Positions 8,991 to 18,250 of a stretch of 64,000 bases of DNA are shown piece by piece. The notes beneath the pieces are model-generated. The model was not told the origin of the DNA. It did not search any database and worked only from the letters and a program-made list of their open reading frames with translations. Location: the NCBI GenBank assembly GCA_963691775.1, contig OY829369.1, positions 1,364,001 through 1,428,000 on the forward strand, read 5' to 3'. The DNA is from JAZBPO01 sp963691775 (GTDB lineage Bacteria; Pseudomonadota; Gammaproteobacteria; Pseudomonadales; Azotimanducaceae). Positions within the stretch are counted from its first letter, which is position 1. Each line of letters opens with the position of its first letter. Made by a program: the position numbers and the translations under genes.

Positions 8991-9468
8991 CTTGCTCTCC
9001 TGGGGAAGTTCGCGCGCACTCCGGTACGCGATGTACGTCGAAGAACGAGTCGCGCCCTTCTGCGGGGGCGCTCGTCTGGGTACCGAGAGGCAAACGCCAG
9101 GCGACCGAACGCCGCGTGGGCAGCCGGCCGGAAGGCCTGCGCGTGACCACAGCGGTGGGGGCCGGTCTGATCCGGTATCCGCGGGAAAATTCGGCCGCTC
9201 CTACAGCTGGCAGCCAGGCTAGGACTTCCCGTCCTTTCAACGCGGGCGCGAGGGTACGCGGGATCGCGCGGTTGTGCACGCTTTCCCGACGCTCCGTTCT
9301 CTCCGGTCGTCGGACCGCTCGAGCGGCGTGCGCTCGGCCTGTCCGTTCGCACACCGTACTGTCGCCGTCACGCGCAGTCTCATCATCGCCGTTGTTTCCA
9401 TGCGCCGCGCCGTGCAGGCTTCCGCCGCGGCCCCCGAAGCGGGGCCCCATGGACCGGGAGAGACCTTC
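8991..9468. other. Intergenic region between divergent TonB receptor and esterase genes
   Basis: About 480 bp with no credible gene. It must hold the promoters for the receptor gene (leftward) and the carboxylesterase gene (rightward). I saw no strong operator-like repeat. Open frames crossing it lack ribosome sites and family resemblance. Confidence 0.5.
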
Positions 9469-11043
9469 ATGAACAAACTGCTTCGCCGCCTGTGCGCCCT
9501 TGCGCTGCTACCCGCGACCCTGGCGCAGGCCGCGCCTGGGCTCGTGGAAACCGCCGTCGCCGAAGGCACGCTCGTCGGCTTCACGATGGGTGACGTGGCC
9601 ACCTTCAAGGGCGTTCCTTTCGCGACGCCCCCGGTAGGCATACGCCGCTGGCAGCCGCCCGAGCCGGCAGCACCCTGGTCCGGCAAGCGCCTCGCCACCG
9701 ATTTCTCCCCGGCCTGCATGCAGGCGGCTTACCCGGAAGGCTCCATGTTCACCTCGCCGCTGCGCGCGACGAGCGAAGACTGCCTGTACCTCAACGTCTG
9801 GTCCGCAGACCTTCAGCCAGCGGCGCCGGCGCCCGTGATGGTCTGGATTCACGGCGGCGGCCTGACCCGAGGCACGGGCGCCACCGGCCTGTACGACGGC
9901 ACGCGGCTGGCGCGCAAGGGCGTTGTGGTCGTCACCATCAACTATCGCCTCGGTGTCTTCGGCTATCTCGCCCACCCGGAGCTGTCCGAAGAATCGCCGC
10001 AGGGCGCTTCCGGCAACTACGGCACCCTGGATCAGATCGCAGCCCTGCGCTGGGTGCAGGACAACATCGCCGCGTTCGGCGGTGATCCGTCTCGCGTGAC
10101 CGTCTTCGGGGAGTCGGCCGGCAGCTGGTCGGTCAACCACTTGACCGCAACGCCCCTTGCAGCTGGCCTCTTCCAGCGCGCCATCGGCCAGAGCGGCGGG
10201 AACTTCGCACCTATGCCGGAGCGCGCACGGGCCGCGAACGGCCTGCCCTCCGCAGAAGCGGCCGGCGCGCAGTTCGCCACGGAAGCCGGCGCCGCGGATC
10301 TCGCGGCGCTGCGCGCCATGACGGCTGCCGAAGTGCTTGCGGTCGCAGAATCGACCCGGGCGGAGCTGGCTGCGGCCAACGTAGACGGCTGGGTCTTCCC
10401 GAAGCAGATCGCCGCAATCTTTGCGGCCGGCGAGCACAACAACGTCGACCTGATCGTTGGTTCGAATGCTGATGAAGGCACGAACCTGCTCCCGCCGCCC
10501 GAAGATCCTGAGGCCGCCTGGGCCGGTCTTGGCCAGCTCGTCGGCGCGCCGTTCATGGACGACGTGCGCAGCGTCTACGACGCCGGAGCGGGCGTCGCAG
10601 GTCCCTACTATGGTGCCTTCCGCGATACGGTCTTCACCTGGCAGATGCGAGAGTGGGCGCGCCTTGCTCGTCGCGGCAACGAGAACGTGTACCGCTACTA
10701 CTTCACCTTCGCGCCCGCGGAACCGCTCGGCGGCCGCCTCGGGGCATTCCACGCGGCGGAAATCCAGTACGTGTTCAACAACGAGGACTTCCTGCAGACC
10801 ATGGGCCTCGGCGGCAAACCGGCGCCGCGCGATCGCACCCTGGGCGCCGCGATGTCCGATTACTGGGTCGCGTTCGCGAAGACCGGCGTACCGGCGCCGG
10901 AGGGCAGACCGGAGTGGCCGCGCTTCGAAACCGAGAGCGACGCCTATCTGGAGTTCGGCGACACCATCCAGGCAAAGACGGCACTCATGCCCGCACGCCT
11001 CGATCTCGCCGAACGAATCGTCCGCGCAAGGTTCGACGACTGA
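9469..11043 (+). CDS. Type-B carboxylesterase, exported
   Basis: A 524-residue alpha/beta hydrolase of the carboxylesterase/cholinesterase family, which cleaves carboxylic esters. Residues 1-22 are a signal peptide (MNKLLRRL, ending AQA). Family marks include ATFKGVPFATPPVG near the N terminus, EDCLYLNVW, and HGGG for the oxyanion hole. The triad reads as S216 in GESAGS, E336 in NADEGTNL and H428 in FHAAEIQ. ATG 9469 has GGGAGAG upstream and begins the signal peptide; earlier in-frame codons do not. The PhoD-like gene follows 86 bp downstream. Confidence 0.9.
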   Translation: MNKLLRRLCALALLPATLAQAAPGLVETAVAEGTLVGFTMGDVATFKGVPFATPPVGIRRWQPPEPAAPWSGKRLATDFSPACMQAAYPEGSMFTSPLRATSEDCLYLNVWSADLQPAAPAPVMVWIHGGGLTRGTGATGLYDGTRLARKGVVVVTINYRLGVFGYLAHPELSEESPQGASGNYGTLDQIAALRWVQDNIAAFGGDPSRVTVFGESAGSWSVNHLTATPLAAGLFQRAIGQSGGNFAPMPERARAANGLPSAEAAGAQFATEAGAADLAALRAMTAAEVLAVAESTRAELAAANVDGWVFPKQIAAIFAAGEHNNVDLIVGSNADEGTNLLPPPEDPEAAWAGLGQLVGAPFMDDVRSVYDAGAGVAGPYYGAFRDTVFTWQMREWARLARRGNENVYRYYFTFAPAEPLGGRLGAFHAAEIQYVFNNEDFLQTMGLGGKPAPRDRTLGAAMSDYWVAFAKTGVPAPEGRPEWPRFETESDAYLEFGDTIQAKTALMPARLDLAERIVRARFDD

Positions 11044-11129
11044 CGGCGCGCGCGCCGGCGCGGGCTGCCTGCGGGCGTTCCGAACGCATCGAGGATTCCG
11101 CGCCGCCGCACCACATGGAGACACCTGGC

Positions 11130-12212
11130 ATGACCGCGATCGATTCACTGGCCCGCGCAGCGGCATGGCTGCTTCTGGTGCTGACGCCTGGCGTGTTTGC
11201 CGCGCACATCGACGACGGCGCACGGTCACCAGCACTCGCACCTGATGCGCTGCTTGAACGCGTCGCGCTCGGTTCCTGCCTGCACCAGCACCGGGACCAG
11301 TCGATCCTCAATCGCATCACTGCAGATCGACCGGATCTCATGCTCTACCTCGGGGACAACGTGTACGGCGATATTCGCGACGACGATGTTGCGGCGCTGG
11401 AGAACGCCTACATCAAGCAGGCCGGCTCCACGCCGCTCAATCGTCTGCGTTCCATCGCCCCGCGCCTGGCGGTCTGGGATGACCACGACTACGGGCTGAA
11501 CGACGCGGGCGCCGAGTTTCCCTTCCGCACCGAAGCGAAAGCCTTGTTCACGGACTTCTGGCACATGGACCCGGCGCGCTTCGCGGGGCGTGATGGCATC
11601 GAAGACGCCTGGATCGTTGGTCCGCCTGGCCGGCGCGTACAGTTCATCCTGCTGGATACGCGCAGCTACCGTTCGAGGCTCAAGCCCACGGACGCGCGCG
11701 GCGCGGTGGGCCGGGAGCGTTATCTGCCGGACCCGGCCCCGGAAAAGACCATGCTGGGAGACGATCAGTGGGCGTGGCTTGCGGGCCAGCTCCAGCAGCC
11801 TGCAGATCTGCGCGTGATCGTCTCATCGATTCAGGTGATCGCCGACGGCCATGGCTGGGAAGCCTGGCGCGCGCTGCCGGCGGAGCGCGAGCGCTTCTAC
11901 GACACGCTGCGGGAAACAGGCGCAGAGGGCGTGATCCTGGTCAGCGGCGACCGTCATCGCGCGGGCATCTATACGCGCACGGACGTCCTCGACTACCCGC
12001 TTTGGGAGTTCACCACCAGCTCGCTGAATCTGCCGATCGAATCCGGCACCGAGGAACCGGGGCCCTATCGCGTCGGGCCAAGCTACCGAGGCGCGAACTA
12101 CGGCCTCATCGACATCGACTGGCGCGAAGGACGACTGCTGTTCGAGGTGGTGGACGAGGCGGGCGGCAGCGCCCTGATGCAGTCGATCGCCCTCGCGGAT
12201 CTGCGCCGCTAG
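11130..12212 (+). CDS. PhoD-like metallophosphatase family protein, exported
   Basis: A 360-residue protein with a signal peptide (AAWLLLVLTPGVFA) and the alkaline phosphatase D order of metal-binding motifs: GSCLHQ, YLGDNVYGD, WDDHDYG and SGDRHRAG. Members are periplasmic phosphodiesterases or monoesterases using Fe/Ca. A GGAG 9 nt upstream supports ATG 11130 over ATG 11115. Its last 4 bp overlap the end of the convergent AzlD gene. The substrate is unknown. Confidence 0.85.
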   Translation: MTAIDSLARAAAWLLLVLTPGVFAAHIDDGARSPALAPDALLERVALGSCLHQHRDQSILNRITADRPDLMLYLGDNVYGDIRDDDVAALENAYIKQAGSTPLNRLRSIAPRLAVWDDHDYGLNDAGAEFPFRTEAKALFTDFWHMDPARFAGRDGIEDAWIVGPPGRRVQFILLDTRSYRSRLKPTDARGAVGRERYLPDPAPEKTMLGDDQWAWLAGQLQQPADLRVIVSSIQVIADGHGWEAWRALPAERERFYDTLRETGAEGVILVSGDRHRAGIYTRTDVLDYPLWEFTTSSLNLPIESGTEEPGPYRVGPSYRGANYGLIDIDWREGRLLFEVVDEAGGSALMQSIALADLRR

Positions 12213-12541
12213 AAACCGAGCGCGAGCAGTCCGTACAGGGCCGCCAGGCCGGCGCCGATCGCCGCGAGCACGTTGCGCACGACCGCACCAACGACCAGCG
12301 CCGTGAGCGCTGCCAGGGCGCGCGGCAGGTCTGCTGCGCCCCCGGTCGCATCCGGCCAGAGCACCATCGGCGCAACCAGCGCCGGCAACACGCTCGTCGG
12401 AACATAGCGCAGCGCACGCAGCGCCCACGCCGGCAGCGGCCGCTCACCGGCGAACGCCAGGAACGAAAAACGGATTGCGAAGGTGCCGACGCCGAGCAGC
12501 GCAATCGTGATCCACAGCACCTCCCCGGTAAGCGCACTCAC
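12209..12541 (-). CDS. azlD: AzlD-family small subunit of a branched-chain amino-acid exporter
   Basis: A 110-residue protein with four hydrophobic segments and the AzlD pattern (TFAIRFSFLAF; ALRYVPTSVLPALVAP). AzlD works with AzlC to export branched-chain amino acids or their analogues across the inner membrane. The start overlaps the AzlC stop by 4 bp (ATGA), which implies translational coupling. Confidence 0.88.
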   Translation of the reverse strand: MSALTGEVLWITIALLGVGTFAIRFSFLAFAGERPLPAWALRALRYVPTSVLPALVAPMVLWPDATGGAADLPRALAALTALVVGAVVRNVLAAIGAGLAALYGLLALGF

Positions 12542-13251
12542 GAGTGCTCCCCCCGCATCTGCTCCGCAAGGACCCCTGCGAGGGTGCCGGCCACGCCACC
12601 GACGATGATCCCGAGATCAAACGGCAGATTCACTGCGAGCAAGGACACCGCGACGGCGACGATGGCCGAGACGATTGCGGGCGCGGTCATCAGCATGGGG
12701 GCAACCATGGCAATGAAGGTGATGGGCACGGCGAAGTCCAAGGCGAGCGCTTCAGGGACGCGCTGCCCCGCCTCGGCGCCGAGCCAGCTGCCGAGGTACC
12801 AGGACGGCACCACCGGCGCGGCGCAGCCAAGGTAGTAGGCGAGCCGCTCATCTGGTGAGCCGCTCGAGGCCATGAATCGCTGCACGGAGAGGGCATACAC
12901 CTGATCCACCATCAGATAGGCCGCAAGTGCGCGCCAGCGCAGCGCAACGCCCGCCAGGTACGGCATGAGCGAGGCGGAGTACATCGCCATGCGCAGGTTG
13001 ACCGCGAGCCCCGTGAGGAGGGCGACGGCCACCGGCGCCTGATCGATGAGCAACTGCAGCGCGGCGAACTGGGACGCGCCGGCGATCACGAGCACCGAGA
13101 ACGCCATCACCTCGAACGTGGACAGCCCCGCATCGGTGCCCACCGTGCCGAACAGCAGGCCGAAGGGCGCCACCACGAGCACGAAAGGTGCTCCGGCGCG
13201 GGCCCCCTCGACAAAGCAGACACGCGGTTGTGGCAGAGCAGTTCTGGTCAT
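12538..13251 (-). CDS. azlC: AzlC-family branched-chain amino-acid exporter, large subunit
   Basis: A 237-residue polytopic membrane protein with the AzlC signature (PFGLLFGTVGTDAGLS; VLVIAGASQFAALQLL; LAVNLRMAMYSASL). It forms a two-component exporter with AzlD, whose gene overlaps its stop by 4 bp. The start MTRTALPQPRV at 13251 gives the usual family length; an upstream extension is basic and unlikely to be translated. Confidence 0.88.
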   Translation of the reverse strand: MTRTALPQPRVCFVEGARAGAPFVLVVAPFGLLFGTVGTDAGLSTFEVMAFSVLVIAGASQFAALQLLIDQAPVAVALLTGLAVNLRMAMYSASLMPYLAGVALRWRALAAYLMVDQVYALSVQRFMASSGSPDERLAYYLGCAAPVVPSWYLGSWLGAEAGQRVPEALALDFAVPITFIAMVAPMLMTAPAIVSAIVAVAVSLLAVNLPFDLGIIVGGVAGTLAGVLAEQMRGEHS

Positions 13252-13392
13252 TAGGTTCGCGGGTCGATGCCGGGGCGCGCGAGCATGCGCGCGCGGGTTG
13301 CCGCGGGCAACGCTCGCAGAGCGACCAGGGGCCGGCACAGGCCCCGTAAAACCAAGACGATCGTGCGCCCCGATCGCGCCCGCGAGGGGCGC

Positions 13393-14253
13393 TCAGGCGG
13401 CGTCGCGAACGACGTCGAGGAGCTGATCCATGCGCCGCAACACGGCGTCGAGATCGCGGCCCATGGTGGGCACGATCAACTGGTCGACTCCCTGGCCGCG
13501 ATAGAACGCGACCCCTTCGGCATCGATCCGGCCGCGCGGCGAGACGTAGATCTGAATCTCGGCGCGGGCACGGCGGGCAGCGGCGAGCGCAGCATCGAGA
13601 TCGCGCACGCACGCAGCAAAGCGCTCCGGCGTCTGATCAAAGCCATACCAGCCCTGGCCGCGCTCAGCGACCCTGCGATAGGCCGGCCGACTCTCTCCGC
13701 CCACGATGATCGGCGGATGCGGCTGCTGTACGGGCTTCGGATTGAGCAGCGCGCCCGAGAAGCTGAACCGCGGCCCCGCATGCTCAGCTGGATCGCCGGC
13801 CCAGAGCGTCTTCATGGCGTCGAGACACTCATCCGTTGCGGGTCCTCGATCATCGAAGGCGAGGCCAAGCGCATCGAATTCCTCAGCGAGCCAGCCAACG
13901 CCGATCCCGAAGTCGAGGCGGCCGCCAGACAGATAGTCGAGATCTGCAACCATCTTCGCCGTGTACACCGGAGCGCGCTGGGGAACGATGCAGATACCCG
14001 TGCCGAGACGAATCCGGCTTGTGTGTGCGGCGACGTAGGTCAGCGCAATGAAGGGGTCGAGTACGCCGGTCGGTTCTCCCGGAATGCGCCCCGTATCCGA
14101 GTACGGATAGCGCGAGGCGTACTCGCGGAAGAACAGCACGTGCTCTGGGACCCAGAGCGAGTGGAACGCTCTTTCCTCCGCGGCGCGGGCGACCGCAAGG
14201 ACATCTGCGGGCGGCGTATGCTGACTGAATCCCAGCGTGACTCCGATCTTCAT
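13393..14253 (-). CDS. LLM-class flavin/F420-dependent oxidoreductase
   Basis: A 286-residue luciferase-like TIM-barrel protein. It begins MKIGVTLGFS and contains SLWVPEHVLF, IRLGTGICIVPQR, LSGGRLDFGIGVGWLAEEFDALG and PIIVGGESRPAYRR, all typical of the F420/FMN-dependent branch. Such enzymes move hydride between a deazaflavin or flavin and a small organic substrate, which cannot be named here. It is a single gene, separated by 141 bp from azlC on the same strand. Confidence 0.85.
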   Translation of the reverse strand: MKIGVTLGFSQHTPPADVLAVARAAEERAFHSLWVPEHVLFFREYASRYPYSDTGRIPGEPTGVLDPFIALTYVAAHTSRIRLGTGICIVPQRAPVYTAKMVADLDYLSGGRLDFGIGVGWLAEEFDALGLAFDDRGPATDECLDAMKTLWAGDPAEHAGPRFSFSGALLNPKPVQQPHPPIIVGGESRPAYRRVAERGQGWYGFDQTPERFAACVRDLDAALAAARRARAEIQIYVSPRGRIDAEGVAFYRGQGVDQLIVPTMGRDLDAVLRRMDQLLDVVRDAA

Positions 14254-14376
14254 GGCATGCTCCCTTCCCCGATCGGCGCACGATAACAGCCGCCCACGGC
14301 CAGACGCGCAGGCACATACCGCCGCGCTTCACTGTCGTGGAATACTGCACGCAGGACGCGCCGCCGGAGCCCATCG

Positions 14377-15672
14377 ATGCACCTCTATGCTGCACCGCAC
14401 CCTGGCCGGTTCGGAATGCTGTGCGCAGGCCTGCTGCTTTCGGCCTGCGGCGGCGGAGGCGCCTCCGGCCCGGAACCCACACCCAATCGTGCCCCTGCCT
14501 TCACCTCCGCCGGGGCCGTCACCGTCACCACCCAGGATCTCTCACCCGCCTACACGGCGACCGCAACAGATGCGGACGGCGACCTCGTGCGCTTCACGAT
14601 CAGCGGCGGCGCCGATGCCGCGCGCTTCGCGATCGACCCCAGCAGTGGAGCCTTGAACTTCGCTGATCAACCGACGCAGGGCGGCGACGCGAACGGCGAT
14701 GACGTCTACGAGTTGACGCTGGACGCAAGCGACGGCAACGGCGCTTCGGCCCGCCTGAGCCTGACAATCACCGTCGAGGACGCAGCGCCCGGCCTGCGCT
14801 TCGTGGACGAAGTGTTCAGCGACGTCGATGAGCAGATGAATGTCGTGTACGCGGCGGGCGTCGAGGGCGATGAAGGCTTCGTCGACCTCGCCATGGACAT
14901 CTACGCCCCGAGCGGCGACACGACAACGAACCGTCCGGTCATGCTGGTCGTTCACGGCGGCGGATTCGTCGCCGGCTCGCGCATGGACGTGACGGACGTT
15001 GCGCGCGCGTTCGCGCGCAGGGGCTACGTCGCAGCCGCCATCGACTATCGCCTCATCGCGATCACGCCAGTGACCGAAACCGTGCTCCTCGAGGGCGGGT
15101 TGCGGGCGACGCATGATCTCTACGGAGCCGTCCGCCATTTTCGAAGTGACGCGCTTGGCCCCAACACGCTCGGCATCCGCAGCGACGCGATTCTGGTGAC
15201 CGGATTTTCGGCAGGCGCGGTCATGGCGATCGGGGCCGCCACCGCCGACGCGCTCGACCGCTTCGCTGACCCGCGCGTCACGGACTATCTGGCGGCGAAC
15301 GGGGGCCTGTTCGGCTCCGTGGGCCCGAACCCGAATACCGATGCGCAGATCCAGGGCGCACTGGCGTTCTCGGGCGCGATCCGCGATCTCGATACGATCG
15401 ACGAGCGGTCGGCCGTGCTCTATGCGGCACACAATGCGAATGATCCCGTGGTGCCCTGCGAGACCGCGGGCGAGGGCTCGTCGAGCACCGGTCTGGTCGT
15501 GTCCGGGAGCTGCTCCGTGATCCGCAGGTACGAGGCCGTGGGCGCGAACGGCGAGCTCTTCCTCGCCGCAGAGCCGGATGGCCACGTGTCGTTCACGGCA
15601 GCAGAGTCGGCGACGATCTTCACGGAAGCGACCCGCCTCTTCCGAGCCAGCATCATCGAACCAGGCCCGTAG
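14377..15672 (+). CDS. Lipoprotein: cadherin-like domain fused to an alpha/beta-hydrolase
   Basis: A 431-residue secreted lipoprotein. The signal peptide ends in the lipobox LLSAC with the acylated cysteine at C24. Residues about 38-133 form a cadherin-like Ig fold (ATATDADGDLVRF; YELTLDASDGNG). Residues 150-431 are an esterase-type hydrolase: oxyanion motif HGGGF, nucleophile S278 in GFSAGAV, acid in NDPVVP, base in DGHVSF. It probably acts on an ester at the cell surface or in the periplasm, with the cadherin-like part binding polymer or protein. The substrate is unknown. Confidence 0.78.
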   Translation: MHLYAAPHPGRFGMLCAGLLLSACGGGGASGPEPTPNRAPAFTSAGAVTVTTQDLSPAYTATATDADGDLVRFTISGGADAARFAIDPSSGALNFADQPTQGGDANGDDVYELTLDASDGNGASARLSLTITVEDAAPGLRFVDEVFSDVDEQMNVVYAAGVEGDEGFVDLAMDIYAPSGDTTTNRPVMLVVHGGGFVAGSRMDVTDVARAFARRGYVAAAIDYRLIAITPVTETVLLEGGLRATHDLYGAVRHFRSDALGPNTLGIRSDAILVTGFSAGAVMAIGAATADALDRFADPRVTDYLAANGGLFGSVGPNPNTDAQIQGALAFSGAIRDLDTIDERSAVLYAAHNANDPVVPCETAGEGSSSTGLVVSGSCSVIRRYEAVGANGELFLAAEPDGHVSFTAAESATIFTEATRLFRASIIEPGP

Positions 15673-15852
15673 ACGGACGATCGCTCGCGGTCTTCAGGCG
15701 GCGTCTCACCCAGCCCTCGCCGCGCACAGTGGCGCCGCAACTCACAGCCCGCCGCTCGCGCCAATGCACGTGCCCGATGATCGCTCGATCTGAAGCGAGG
15801 TCGAGGCGCCTGGCCGCTCAGCAGATCAACGGCAGACGGACGCCAGCGGCGA

Positions 15853-15891
15853 GCGCCATCGGCGGGCGCCATCGGCGGGCGCCATCGGCGG
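15853..15891. repeat. Three perfect 13-bp tandem repeats
   Basis: The unit GCGCCATCGGCGG occurs three times in a row in the 345-bp gap before the siderophore receptor gene, about 40 bp before its iron-box region. It could be a simple expansion or a spaced protein-binding site. Confidence 0.8.
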
Positions 15892-15932
15892 CTGCCGAGC
15901 GGCTCCGACACGAGCATTCATCAACCGAGGAT

Positions 15933-15969
15933 GATTCGCATTCAAAAAGTAATTGCGAATCATTCTCTT
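15933..15969 (+). promoter_or_regulatory. Probable Fur box region
   Basis: GATTCGCA at 15933-15940 is inverted exactly as TGCGAATC at 15954-15961. The second half continues as GCGAATCATTCTC, close to the common Fur pattern GCGAATGATTATC. It ends about 49 bp before the start codon of a siderophore receptor, so iron repression by Fur is the obvious reading. Confidence 0.7.
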
Positions 15970-16017
15970 TCGCCCTATCGTTTCCGCTCCAGCCCCCAAT
16001 TCCAAGGCCCAACGATC

Positions 16018-18132
16018 ATGCGTCGCTTCACTGCAGTAACGATCAGCGCCCTCGCCTTCGCGATTTCGAATGCCGCCCTCGCTGCCGACGAAACCGTTGA
16101 GGAAATCATCGTCGAGGGCCAGTACCTCTCGATCGACAAACTCGACGCGGTGAAGACGCCCACGCCAATCATCAATGTCCCGCAAAGCCTGTCGATCCTC
16201 TCCGAGGCGCAGATTCGCGATCAGGCGTTCCAGAACTTCGGCGACGTCATGCGCTACACGCCAGGCGTGGCAATCAGCCAGGGCGAAGGTCACCGAGACG
16301 CGATCATCATCCGCGGCATTCAGACCACTGCCGACTTCTTCATCGACGGCGTGCGAGATGACGTCCAGTACTACCGTCCGCTCTACAACGTCCAGCAGAT
16401 CGAGATTCTGCGCGGCGCCAACGCTCTACTGTTCGGACGTGGCGGGGGCGGTGGCGTCGTCAACCGCGTCCAGAAAACCGCCGATCTGGAAACCTCTTTC
16501 TCCACAATCAACGCGGGCCTCGACACCTTCGGTGCCTACTCGGGCATCGTCGACACCAATCACGCGGTCAGCGACCGTGTCGCGCTCCGGCTGAATGCTT
16601 ATCTGCAGAGTCTGGAGAACCACCGCGATTTCTATGACGGCGACAGCTTTGCGATCAATCCGACCGCGACCATCGCGCTGGCGCCCGAGACGACGCTCGA
16701 TCTGTCGTACGAGTACGTCGACGACGATCGCGTCGTCGACCGCGGCGTGCCTTCCCAGAACGTAGCGAACGGCCCCGACGTGCCCCTGGAAGGATTCGAA
16801 GACACCTTCTTCGGGTCTCCCGACCAGAACTTCACCACGCTCGAAGCACACATCCTCCGCGCGCGCATCGACCACGCGTTCAACGACCAATTGCGCGGCA
16901 ACGTCACGCTTCAGTACGCGGACTACGCCAAGGTCTACCAGAACCTGTATCCGTCCGAAGAAGTTGCGGTCAGCAACGGCACCTTTCCGGAGGTCGAACT
17001 CGACGGCTATCGCGATACCACCGACCGACAAAATCTGATCCTTCAGGCCAATCTTGTCGGCGAGTTCGAATTTGCAGGCTTCGGCCACACGCTGCTCGCC
17101 GGCTTCGAATACGGCGACCAGGAAACCGACAACGCCCGCAACGACAATGTCTTCGCGGTAAACGGCGATGACCAGCTCTTCATCCCGTTCACGGACCCCC
17201 TCGCGATTCCGGACTTCGGCTTCACCTCCCCTGCGCGAGATCGGGGTTCGGAGGTCACCTTCACCTCGATCTATCTGCAGGACCAGATCGATCTGACGGA
17301 GCAACTTAAGCTGGTCGCAGGCTTCCGCTTTGACCGCTTCGACATCGACGTGCTCGACAACATCGAGCAGAACGACGGCGACGGGGTCGACGGCAACTTC
17401 GCACGCGAGGATGAGGAAGTGACGCCGCGTCTCGGCTTGATCTACAAGCCCGCGGATAACCTCTCGATCTACGCGAGCTACAGCGAGACTTTCCTGCCAC
17501 GCTCGGGCGATCAGTTCCTGACCCTGAACCTCGACACGGAAAGCACGCGCCCGCAGTTCTTCGAGAATCGGGAGATCGGCCTGAAGTGGGACATTCGCCC
17601 CGGACTCGCTCTGACCACAGCGATCTTCGAGCTGGAGCGGGAAAGCTACACCTCGATCGACCCAGAGGATCAGACGCAGGTGATCGTCATCGAGGGATCG
17701 ACCACGCAGGGCTTTGAGGCGCAGCTCACCGGCGATCTGACGGATCGCTGGTCGATCACGACCGGATACAGCTATCTCGACGGCGAGGTCGAGCGCGCGG
17801 ACGGCAGCGGGAACGATGGCAATGAGACCCGGCAAACGCCGGAGCAGATGTTCTCCGTGTGGAACAACATCCAGATCAGCGAGCGCCTTTCGATCGGCGT
17901 CGGCGCCACCTACCAGGACAGCTTCTTCGTTCGCGAGGACAACTCGGTCGAAGTGCCGAGCTTCACGCGCTTCGACGCAGCCGCCTTCTATCGCCTGAAC
18001 GACCGCACGCGCCTGCAATTGAACATCGAGAACCTCACCGACGAGGAATACTTTCCCGATGCGCACAGCAACGACAACATCTCCACGGGCCGTCCGCTGA
18101 ACGCGCGCTTCACGGTGTCCATGGACATCTGA
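16018..18132 (+). CDS. TonB-dependent siderophore receptor
   Basis: A 704-residue outer-membrane receptor of the siderophore class. The signal peptide ends ALA near residue 22, and EEIIVEGQY is the TonB-box region. The plug carries NVPQSLSILSEAQIRDQ, RGIQTTADFFIDGVRDD and LRGANALLFGRGGGGGVVNR, patterns typical of catecholate or mixed siderophore receptors. The barrel ends in LNARFTVSMDI. ATG 16018 begins a proper signal peptide, unlike the in-frame upstream codon at 15931. A Fur-type box lies upstream and a terminator-like hairpin downstream. No siderophore biosynthesis genes are nearby. Confidence 0.93.
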   Translation: MRRFTAVTISALAFAISNAALAADETVEEIIVEGQYLSIDKLDAVKTPTPIINVPQSLSILSEAQIRDQAFQNFGDVMRYTPGVAISQGEGHRDAIIIRGIQTTADFFIDGVRDDVQYYRPLYNVQQIEILRGANALLFGRGGGGGVVNRVQKTADLETSFSTINAGLDTFGAYSGIVDTNHAVSDRVALRLNAYLQSLENHRDFYDGDSFAINPTATIALAPETTLDLSYEYVDDDRVVDRGVPSQNVANGPDVPLEGFEDTFFGSPDQNFTTLEAHILRARIDHAFNDQLRGNVTLQYADYAKVYQNLYPSEEVAVSNGTFPEVELDGYRDTTDRQNLILQANLVGEFEFAGFGHTLLAGFEYGDQETDNARNDNVFAVNGDDQLFIPFTDPLAIPDFGFTSPARDRGSEVTFTSIYLQDQIDLTEQLKLVAGFRFDRFDIDVLDNIEQNDGDGVDGNFAREDEEVTPRLGLIYKPADNLSIYASYSETFLPRSGDQFLTLNLDTESTRPQFFENREIGLKWDIRPGLALTTAIFELERESYTSIDPEDQTQVIVIEGSTTQGFEAQLTGDLTDRWSITTGYSYLDGEVERADGSGNDGNETRQTPEQMFSVWNNIQISERLSIGVGATYQDSFFVREDNSVEVPSFTRFDAAAFYRLNDRTRLQLNIENLTDEEYFPDAHSNDNISTGRPLNARFTVSMDI

Positions 18133-18145
18133 GCACCGCCCCATC

Positions 18146-18187
18146 GTGCCGAGCGGGCGCCCCGCCGCTCGGCACGTTCCTGCTTTT
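18146..18187 (+). terminator. Terminator-like hairpin after the siderophore receptor
   Basis: GTGCCGAGCGG at 18146-18156 pairs with its reverse complement ending at 18175, followed by a T-rich stretch (GTTCCTGCTTTTCC). The stem is strong but the T run is interrupted, so the call is moderate. Confidence 0.6.
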
Positions 18188-18250
18188 CCCGCGCCCGGCC
18201 CCGCGCAGCAGCCATTGTGCCGCCTTCGGCCAGCTCATGGCCGCCTCCCT

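Noticed and set aside
9508..11241. Long antisense open frame across the carboxylesterase gene
   Set aside because: A mirror of high-GC coding bias; the sense protein has a full catalytic triad and signal peptide. The same holds for long antisense frames over the siderophore receptor (16426-18144) and the first RND pump (32656-34107).
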